Source of the DNA: RGIG4694 sp964501705 | GTDB taxonomy: Bacteria; Bacillota; Clostridia; Oscillospirales; Ruminococcaceae | DNA: 5,050 nucleotides | Direction of reading: 5' to 3' | Assembly: GCA_964501705.1 (NCBI GenBank) | Contig: CAZCUQ010000121.1 | Span: 1 to 5,050 of the forward strand | Shown: in pieces, positions 1 through 5,050 of the stretch | Layout: each line of letters starts with the position of its first letter | Position numbering within the stretch: the first letter of the stretch is position 1 | The notes under the pieces: generated by a model | The model's database searches: none | Told to the model about the DNA's origin: nothing | Seen by the model: the letters and a program-made list of their open reading frames with translations, nothing else | Translations under genes and position numbers: made by a program

Positions 1-687
1 CGCGGAAAGGGAATAGATGAAAACGCCTTAAAATATATCCTTGAAAGGCACAGGGCGGAGGATATCATATTCGCAGACGGCTGGACGGGAAAAGGAGCTG
101 TTTTAAATACTCTCAGAGAAGCTGTTCTGCCGTTTGAGGGAGTTTCTTCTTCTCTTGCGGTGCTTGCCGACCCCGCTTATGCGACAGAGCTTTGCGGCAC
201 TCACGAGGATTTTCTTATAGCAAGCTCCTGTCTTAACTGCACGGTATCGGGGCTTATCAGCAGAACCTTTCTGCGAAGCGACATAATAGGAGCGGACGAT
301 TTTCACGGATGCGCTTTCTACGGAGAGCTTTCCTCAAAGGATCGCACCTACGAATTCATCGACAGCGTCGCCCGATATTTCGACTATTCCTTTGTTCCCG
401 AAAACACCGAAAAAAACGGGGAAGCTTTAAGCGGCAGCAAGGAAACGGAAAGTATCGCAAAGTATTTCAAGGTTTCCGATATCAATCTCGTAAAACCAGG
501 AATCGGCGAAACCACGAGAGTTTTGCTGCGGCGCACTCCCCGGATGATCCTCGTCAGAGACAAAACAGACGTAAAATTCATAGGTCATATACTCAGGCTT
601 GCCGCGGAACGAAACGTTCCCGTTATCGAATACCCCTTAAAACTCTACCGCGCCTGCGGAATAATAAAAAATCTATCGGATGTGTGA
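1..687 (+). CDS. StiP/PRTase_1-family protein with C-terminal Pelota RNA-binding domain (5' partial)
   Basis: The frame is open from base 1 to a TGA at 685-687, giving 228 residues; the true start lies left of the window. The GTG at 160 is internal, because conserved sequence continues upstream of it. Near residues 22-34 is hydrophobic-ADGWTGKGAV (bases 64-102), which resembles the PRPP-binding loop of type I phosphoribosyltransferases. A Cys-rich stretch follows (CGTHEDF, then SSCLNCTVSGL, residues 62-83). From about residue 161 (base 481) the sequence matches the Pelota/L7Ae-like RNA-binding domain of this family: GIGETTRVLLRR, then LAAERNVPVIEYPL and YRACGIIK. Databases name the family cysteine protease StiP, formerly PRTase_1. 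It is known from Ter-associated operons thought to make a nucleoside-like metabolite; its biochemistry is unproven as far as I know. The HAD gene starts 3 bases after the stop, so coupled translation is likely. Family assignment is from recalled motifs and fairly sure; the activity is open. Confidence 0.85.
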   Translation, partial: RGKGIDENALKYILERHRAEDIIFADGWTGKGAVLNTLREAVLPFEGVSSSLAVLADPAYATELCGTHEDFLIASSCLNCTVSGLISRTFLRSDIIGADDFHGCAFYGELSSKDRTYEFIDSVARYFDYSFVPENTEKNGEALSGSKETESIAKYFKVSDINLVKPGIGETTRVLLRRTPRMILVRDKTDVKFIGHILRLAAERNVPVIEYPLKLYRACGIIKNLSDV

Positions 688-690
688 ATT

Positions 691-1461
691 ATGTTATTTT
701 TCAGCGACCTTGACAATACTATTATTTTCTCCCGCAAAAGAATGTCGGACACAGACTTCTGCGTTGAGAAAAAAGGCGAAAAAAACCTTTCCTACATGAC
801 AATGGAGGGGGCGGAAAAGTTTCGGAACATTACTTCAAAATGCACGTTTATTCCCGTAACCACGCGCTCTCTCGAACAGTACGAAAGAATATCCTTCCCG
901 TTCGGGATTTCTCCCGAATACGCCGTATGCGACAACGGCGGGAGCATCCTTTTGGACGGCGTAAAAGACGAGGAATTTTCAAAGGAATCCTTTTCGAGAT
1001 TTCTTGAGGCTTTCGAGGAAATATCAAAATGCAGAAAATTCCTTGAAAACTGCGAAATGGTCTATATGGATATCCGCATTGTGGACGAGTGTTTTCTCTT
1101 CACAAAATGCCATGAACCCGAAAAAACCTTAGCCGAAATACAGAAAAAGATCCCGTCGGAAAAAACCTTCCGCTACACTATCGGAGATAAAATATACATA
1201 ATCCCGCGCGGAATTTCAAAAATCCACGCGGTGGAAACTTTGAAAAAACGTCTCGGAGGATTTTCCGTATCTGCCGGAGACAGTCTGTTCGATATACCCA
1301 TGCTTGAAAATACCGACATCGCTATTGTCAAAAACGGAATTATTTCGGACAAAACGGTCAATCAATTCCAAATAACGGAAATTACGGGAAACAAACCCGA
1401 CTTTGTTCTCGATATGGTCGATAAGATCATTACGATAAACGACATTAAAAATTGGGCATAA
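691..1461 (+). CDS. HAD-superfamily phosphatase (Cof type) of the Ter-linked biosynthetic module
   Basis: This is a complete 256-residue cytosolic protein with all four HAD motifs. Motif I is FFSDLDNT (nucleophile Asp6, acid/base Asp8). Motif II is the IPVTTRS strand (Thr57/Thr58, Arg59). Motif III is Lys177 in RGISKIHAV. Motif IV is GDSLFDIPML (Asp197, Asp201). The roughly 100 residues between motifs II and III form a C2-type cap, as in Cof and sucrose-phosphatase-like members. These enzymes are Mg2+-dependent phosphohydrolases, usually acting on sugar or nucleotide phosphates; the substrate here is unknown. Only ATG 691 places motif I at the N terminus. No strong ribosome site precedes it, which fits re-initiation from the StiP-Pelota gene 3 bases upstream. 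That neighbour makes a dephosphorylation step in the Ter-associated nucleoside-like metabolite pathway the likeliest role, by inference. A general Cof-type housekeeping phosphatase is the alternative. Confidence 0.9.
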   Translation: MLFFSDLDNTIIFSRKRMSDTDFCVEKKGEKNLSYMTMEGAEKFRNITSKCTFIPVTTRSLEQYERISFPFGISPEYAVCDNGGSILLDGVKDEEFSKESFSRFLEAFEEISKCRKFLENCEMVYMDIRIVDECFLFTKCHEPEKTLAEIQKKIPSEKTFRYTIGDKIYIIPRGISKIHAVETLKKRLGGFSVSAGDSLFDIPMLENTDIAIVKNGIISDKTVNQFQITEITGNKPDFVLDMVDKIITINDIKNWA

Positions 1462-1495
1462 AGTTCCGATCGGCATAACGTTCGCGAAAAATCAC

Positions 1496-1504
1496 AGAAG
1501 GAGA
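1496..1504 (+). promoter_or_regulatory. Ribosome binding site of the esterase gene
   Basis: AGAAGGAGA contains AAGGAG at 1498-1503, leaving 7 bases before ATG 1511, which is near ideal spacing. It fixes the start of the lipoprotein gene and shows that this gene is translated independently of the HAD gene, unlike the HAD gene itself. No clear -35/-10 pair was found in the 49-base gap, so transcription may come from upstream. Confidence 0.85.
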
Positions 1505-1510
1505 ATTTCT

Positions 1511-2731
1511 ATGAATAAGAAAAAATCAAAAATTGCGGCTGCCGCTCTCTGCGCATTTATTCTTGCATCGTCTTTTTCAGCCTGCGGCGATAACACCGAA
1601 GCTGCCCCTTCGGAAAGTGCGGAAGCTTCTCAAAGCGAATCCGAAACCGAAACGCAGGGTCCTTCCGAAATCGTACTGAATGAAGAAAACGTTAAGATAT
1701 CGGGACGAACCGAGCTTACGGACGATATTCTCTGGTGCGCTCATTCGGGTACGGGAGTTGAATTTACCTATGCGGGAAAAGGATTTGATCTCGTTATCGC
1801 GGGCGATGATTCGGCTTCGTCGGGCGATGAAAACTGTATGGCAAGAATGGCTGTTTATGTGGACGGCGAAAGAACAGAGGATTTTATGGTGGATTCCCCC
1901 GAAAAAACCGTGAGGATCGCCGAAAGCGAACATGAAAAGGCTTCCGATATAAAAATCGTAAAGCTCTCCGAATCCGCGCAGTCCACTGTGGGAATAAAGC
2001 CTATCGTTATCGCGGAGGGAGAATCTATCGAACCCGCTATCCCCAAAAAAATCAAGATAGAATTCATCGGGGACTCCATAACCTGCGGATACGGTGTTGA
2101 CGATGAAGTCAGAGATCATCATTTCTCCACGACAACAGAGGATGTCACAAAAACCTACGCCTACAAGACCGCAGAGGCGCTTGACGCCGATTACAGCTTC
2201 GTTTCATTCAGCGGCTGGGGAATAATCTCAGGCTACACGAACGATCCCGACCAAAAGGCTGATAATCAGCTTGTTCCGCTTTATTACGATAAACTCGGGT
2301 ATTCATACAAGGTATTCGGAGGATCTCTTTATCCGCAGGATAAGGATTGGGATTTCTCCCGCTTCAAGCCCGATATCATAGTTATCAATCTCGGTACAAA
2401 CGACAACTCCTACTGTAAGGGAGACAAGAACAAACGCACCGAATATATGGAAGAATACAAAAAATTCATCGGACAGGTAAGAACCGAAAATCCCGACGCC
2501 GATATCTTCTGCGTTCTCGGAGTTATGGGAGCGGAGCTTTTTGACGATATGGCTGAGGCGGCTATCACATTTTCCGAAGAAAACAACGACGATAAGGTGC
2601 ATTTCGTAAAACTTCCCACACAGGACGGAAGCACGGGCTACGCAGCCGACTGGCACCCTACCGAGGCAACTCACGGGATCGTCGCCGAATACCTTACGGA
2701 AGAGATAAAAAAAGCTCTCGAAATTACATGA
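1511..2731 (+). CDS. Secreted lipoprotein, carbohydrate esterase family 2-like SGNH hydrolase
   Basis: This is a complete 406-residue protein. Residues 1-24 form a lipoprotein signal: Lys-rich start, hydrophobic core, then FSA before Cys25, a lipobox with Phe at -3. Residues 26-52 are a Ser/Glu/Thr-rich linker, suggesting outer-face membrane anchoring. Residues about 54-170 look like the CE2 beta-sandwich (jelly-roll) domain. Residues about 181-405 are an SGNH/GDSL hydrolase: GDSITCGYG with nucleophile Ser189, FSGWG with Gly235, NLGTND with Gly295 and Asn297, and ADWHPT with Asp380 and catalytic His382. This order is typical of CE2 acetyl-xylan/gluco- or mannan esterases such as the CE2 module of clostridial CelE, which remove O-acetyl groups from plant polysaccharides. 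No dockerin or carbohydrate-binding module is seen. The substrate may be dietary polysaccharide or acetylated cell-surface glycan; the sequence does not decide. ATG 1511 is supported by a strong ribosome site and the signal peptide. Its position beside the Ter-type genes is unexpected. Confidence 0.9.
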   Translation: MNKKKSKIAAAALCAFILASSFSACGDNTEAAPSESAEASQSESETETQGPSEIVLNEENVKISGRTELTDDILWCAHSGTGVEFTYAGKGFDLVIAGDDSASSGDENCMARMAVYVDGERTEDFMVDSPEKTVRIAESEHEKASDIKIVKLSESAQSTVGIKPIVIAEGESIEPAIPKKIKIEFIGDSITCGYGVDDEVRDHHFSTTTEDVTKTYAYKTAEALDADYSFVSFSGWGIISGYTNDPDQKADNQLVPLYYDKLGYSYKVFGGSLYPQDKDWDFSRFKPDIIVINLGTNDNSYCKGDKNKRTEYMEEYKKFIGQVRTENPDADIFCVLGVMGAELFDDMAEAAITFSEENNDDKVHFVKLPTQDGSTGYAADWHPTEATHGIVAEYLTEEIKKALEIT

Positions 2732-2765
2732 TCTTATTTCTAATCGTATTTTAATTTAATCCGTA

Positions 2766-2794
2766 TGGAAATTTTAAAGATTATGTGATACAAT
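2766..2794 (+). promoter_or_regulatory. Putative sigma-A promoter for the Ca2+ ATPase gene
   Basis: In the 155-base gap after the esterase gene there is TGGAAA (2766-2771, 4 of 6 to TTGACA), a 17-base spacer, and TACAAT (2789-2794, 5 of 6 to TATAAT). An extended -10 TG lies at 2786-2787. The surrounding sequence is AT-rich. Transcription would start near 2801 and give a leader of about 85 bases. It suggests the pump can be expressed separately from the genes to the left. The prediction is by eye; the spacing and extended -10 are its best support. Confidence 0.5.
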
Positions 2795-2810
2795 AATTTT
2801 ATCAGGTTAT

Positions 2811-2879
2811 AAGAAGCAAAAAAGACTCGAAGAAATACCGTAACTCTTCCTGTACGCCGCTTCTTGCAAAATGGAGGAA
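2811..2879 (+). other. Leader with inverted repeats upstream of the Ca2+ ATPase
   Basis: AAGAAGC at 2811-2817 is the exact inverse of GCTTCTT at 2859-2865, a 7-base-pair stem enclosing 41 bases. Inside it, GAAGA (2829-2833) can pair with TCTTC (2845-2849). The overlapping TTCCT (2847-2851) could instead pair with AGGAA (2875-2879), which covers part of the ribosome binding site. The arrangement allows competing structures that would expose or hide the ribosome site. No known riboswitch consensus, including the manganese yybP-ykoY type, was recognised. The stems are short and the region is purine-rich, so chance pairing is quite possible. Confidence 0.3.
2873..2877 (+). promoter_or_regulatory. 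Ribosome binding site of the Ca2+ ATPase gene
   Basis: GGAGG lies 9 bases before ATG 2887, a good match to the anti-Shine-Dalgarno sequence. It decides the start: the ATG at 2871 overlaps this site and runs into a stop after eight codons, while ATG 2887 opens the long pump frame. Confidence 0.8.
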
Positions 2880-2886
2880 AAAATAT

Positions 2887-5050
2887 ATGGACTTTAAAGG
2901 ACTTACCTCGGCGCAGGTCGAAGAATCCCGCAGACTGAACGGTTCAAACAAGCTCACTGAACAAAACGGAGAGACTTTCTGGGAAAAACTTCGCGGAAAC
3001 TTCGACGACCCCATGATCAAAATTCTGATAGTTGCGCTTCTCGTTAACGTAGGAATATTTATTCTCGGCAAAACGGGAGTCGTCGCCGAAAGCGTGGAAT
3101 GGTACGAGCCTCTCGGCATAGCCATTGCGGTGATCCTCGCAACGTTCGTTTCAACTGTCTCGGAATACAACAATGAAACCGCTTTCCAGAAGCTTCAGGA
3201 AGAGGCTTCCAAGATACTCTGCAAGGTCTACCGCGACGGAAAAGTCACGGAAATCCCCATAGACGATATCGTTGCGGGAGATTATGTTCTTCTCCAGTCG
3301 GGAGACAAAATTCCCGCAGACGGAATTCTTGCGGACGGAAATTTAAAAGTCGATCAGTCCGTCCTCAACGGCGAAACTAAGGAAGCAACAAAAATCCCCA
3401 TGCCCGAAGGCTATAAAGATGAAGAAAAATCTCTCGATACTTTGAATGTATACAAGATCTTCAGAGGTACCATCGTCTGTTCCGGCAACGCCGTTATGAT
3501 CGTAAAAACCGTGGGCGACAAATCCGAATACGGAAAAATCGCCGCGGAATTACAGCAGGACGACGACAGAGACTCGCCTCTTAAGGTTAAGCTCGCAAAG
3601 CTTGCCAACGGAATAAGCAAATTCGGATATATCGGCGGTATTGCAATTGCCTTGGCGCTGCTTTTCTCAAGAATATTCCTCGAATTTGAGGGCGGAGCTT
3701 CCGCGTTCTTCGCGCAGGAATCAAGCGTGCTTATTCCCGCTCTTATCTCAGATGTTCTCGATGCGGTAATTCTTGCGGTCATCATCATAGTAATGGCTGT
3801 CCCCGAAGGACTTCCCCTTATGATTGCTATCGTTTCCGCTCAGAATATGGGCAAAATGCTGAAGGATAACGTCCTCGTCCGTAAGATAAACGGAATCGAA
3901 ACGGCAGGCTCGCTGAATATTCTCTTCTCCGATAAAACAGGTACCATCACAAAGGGCAAGCTTGAAGTCGTAAGCTTCACCGACGGATACGGAACGGAAT
4001 ACAAATCCGTCTCCGAAACGGACAAAAAGCTCCGCGATATAGCCGTAATGTCTATCCGCGAAAACTCCACATCCGTGATAAACGACGGAAAAGCTATCGG
4101 CGGAAACGCTACCGAACGCGCTGTTCTCACCTTTGCAATCGATGAAAAATCCCCCGAGGGTGTCGAAAAAATTGCAAATATCCCGTTTAACAGCTCCAAC
4201 AAGTATTCCGCAACGACCGTGAAGGTCGGAGATAAAAGAATGACTCTTATCAAGGGCGCTCCCGAAAAGATAGTCGAACGCTGCAAATTCTTCTATAATT
4301 CACAGGGCGAAAAGGTTCCCGTAAAGGGCAACTGGATAATTGAAGAAAAAATGAACGAAATGGCAGGACGCGCCATAAGAGTTCTCGCGCTTGCCGTATC
4401 GGACAAATCAATTGATAAGGACAGCGAAAAGCTTCCTAACGGCGAATGGACTCTCGTCGGGATTCTCGGAATAAGAGACGAGGTCCGCCCCGAATCTGTC
4501 ACGGCAATCAATGAGGTTCACAGCGCGGGCGTTCAAGTCGTTATGATAACCGGCGACAGAAAGGATACGGCCTCTGCTATCGCAAAGGAAGCAGGTATTA
4601 TAGATATCGATGACGCCGTAACACTTACCTCGCAGGAGCTTTCCGAAATGTCGGATGAACAAATCAAAGAAATTCTCCCGCGTCTGAGAGTGATCTCAAG
4701 AGCGCTCCCCTCCGACAAATCAAGACTTGTCCGCATAGCACAGGAGCTTGACCTTGTTGCGGGCATGACGGGAGACGGCGTAAACGACTCCCCCGCCCTC
4801 AAAAAAGCCGATGTCGGCTTTGCAATGGGCGGCGGAACGGAGGTCGCGAAGGAAGCATCGGATATCGTTATTCTTGACGATAATTTCAACTCCATAGACA
4901 AGGCTATCCTTTACGGGAGAACCATCTTTAATTCGATAAGAAAATTCATCATCTTCCAGCTTACGATAAATGTAGCGGCTGTTGCGGTATCGTTTATCTG
5001 TCCTCTTCTCGGAATGGACAATCCGCTTAGCATCATTCAGATACTCTGGG
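2887..5050 (+). CDS. P-type Ca2+-transporting ATPase, PMCA-like (3' partial)
   Basis: An unbroken frame of 721 codons runs off the right edge; about 150-170 residues are probably missing. This is an inner-membrane pump expected to export Ca2+ using ATP. Visible parts in order: short N-terminal cytosolic domain; M1 (about 39-60) and M2 (about 73-94); actuator domain with GDKIPADG (139-146) and LNGET (160-164, in place of the usual TGES); M3 (about 247-265); M4 with PEGLP (306-310), whose Glu307 is a Ca2+ ligand in relatives; DKTGT (phosphorylated Asp349); nucleotide-binding KGAPE (456-460); TGD (555-557); TGDGVND (628-634); and M5 with FQLTINVAAV (Asn695). The sequence ends just after IIQILW, where M6 begins. 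Ala698 replaces the Glu found in SERCA M5, which matches plasma-membrane-type pumps that carry one Ca2+ per cycle. A separate promoter and leader precede it. Neighbouring Ter-type genes suggest a role in ion-linked stress response, by inference; plain Ca2+ homeostasis is the alternative. Confidence 0.93.
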   Translation, partial: MDFKGLTSAQVEESRRLNGSNKLTEQNGETFWEKLRGNFDDPMIKILIVALLVNVGIFILGKTGVVAESVEWYEPLGIAIAVILATFVSTVSEYNNETAFQKLQEEASKILCKVYRDGKVTEIPIDDIVAGDYVLLQSGDKIPADGILADGNLKVDQSVLNGETKEATKIPMPEGYKDEEKSLDTLNVYKIFRGTIVCSGNAVMIVKTVGDKSEYGKIAAELQQDDDRDSPLKVKLAKLANGISKFGYIGGIAIALALLFSRIFLEFEGGASAFFAQESSVLIPALISDVLDAVILAVIIIVMAVPEGLPLMIAIVSAQNMGKMLKDNVLVRKINGIETAGSLNILFSDKTGTITKGKLEVVSFTDGYGTEYKSVSETDKKLRDIAVMSIRENSTSVINDGKAIGGNATERAVLTFAIDEKSPEGVEKIANIPFNSSNKYSATTVKVGDKRMTLIKGAPEKIVERCKFFYNSQGEKVPVKGNWIIEEKMNEMAGRAIRVLALAVSDKSIDKDSEKLPNGEWTLVGILGIRDEVRPESVTAINEVHSAGVQVVMITGDRKDTASAIAKEAGIIDIDDAVTLTSQELSEMSDEQIKEILPRLRVISRALPSDKSRLVRIAQELDLVAGMTGDGVNDSPALKKADVGFAMGGGTEVAKEASDIVILDDNFNSIDKAILYGRTIFNSIRKFIIFQLTINVAAVAVSFICPLLGMDNPLSIIQILW

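Noticed and set aside
160..162. GTG as a start for the first gene
   Set aside because: The frame is open and conserved upstream to base 1, including the PRPP-loop-like motif, and no ribosome site precedes the GTG.
309..713. A + strand open frame of 134 codons, rich in Arg and Lys, overlapping the StiP-Pelota and HAD genes
   Set aside because: It is out of frame with two clearly conserved proteins, has no ribosome site, and its composition is that of a shadow frame.
1462..1510. Three short palindromes in the gap before the esterase gene (CCGATCGG 1466-1473, AACGTT 1478-1483, TTCGCGAA 1481-1488)
   Set aside because: They are too short and loopless to form a terminator, and no promoter overlaps them to suggest an operator; chance is a sufficient explanation.
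1577..2122. Minus-strand open frame of 181 codons opposite the esterase gene
   Set aside because: It lies wholly antisense to a gene with an intact signal peptide and catalytic motifs, and its translation shows no recognisable domain.
2701..2760. Possible terminator at the end of the esterase gene (GAAAT 2720-2724 with ATTTC 2736-2740, then AT-rich sequence)
   Set aside because: The stem is five mostly A-T pairs, overlaps the stop codon, and is not followed by a clean T run.
2732..2886. Manganese (yybP-ykoY) riboswitch, which often precedes cation ATPases
   Set aside because: The characteristic conserved loops could not be found in the leader.
2802..4901. Several long minus-strand open frames opposite the Ca2+ ATPase gene
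   Set aside because: They arise because the pump gene rarely uses codons whose complement is a stop; none shows a ribosome site or domain.

Overview
All genes in this window are on the + strand and packed fairly tightly. Strong purine-rich Shine-Dalgarno sites precede two of them. One protein has a short, Lys-rich lipoprotein signal followed by a Ser/Glu-rich linker, and base composition is moderate by eye. This points to a Clostridia-type Firmicute, most likely an Oscillospiraceae/Ruminococcaceae relative from the gut or rumen. The lineage is inferred from style and gene content, not from a marker gene.

Layout. Positions 1-687 hold the 3' part of a protein with a PRPP-loop-like segment and a C-terminal Pelota-type RNA-binding domain. 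This is the family databases call StiP or PRTase_1. Three bases later, 691-1461 encodes a HAD phosphatase of the Cof type. These two genes together are the signature end of the biosynthetic module described for Ter (tellurite-resistance/stress) systems. In that module, phosphoribosyltransferase-like, ATP-grasp, aldolase-like and HAD enzymes are thought to make an unidentified nucleoside-like metabolite. The missing partners would lie to the left of the window.

Positions 1511-2731 encode a secreted lipoprotein with a CE2-type acetylesterase fold: a beta-sandwich followed by an SGNH hydrolase. A 155-base gap (2732-2886) carries a plausible sigma-A promoter and a leader with short inverted repeats. 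Then 2887 to the right edge encodes most of a P-type Ca2+ ATPase closest to the plasma-membrane (PMCA) type, cut off at the start of M6.

How they may work together. The first two genes are very probably one translationally coupled unit. The esterase has its own ribosome binding site 49 bases downstream and may be read through from it. The Ca2+ pump seems to have its own promoter. TerD-family proteins are known to bind Ca2+, so a Ca2+ exporter beside a Ter-linked metabolite module may reflect one ion-responsive envelope-stress locus. The esterase does not fit that scheme clearly and may be a bystander or a cell-surface effector. No RNA genes, CRISPR arrays, insertion sequences or convincing terminators were seen.
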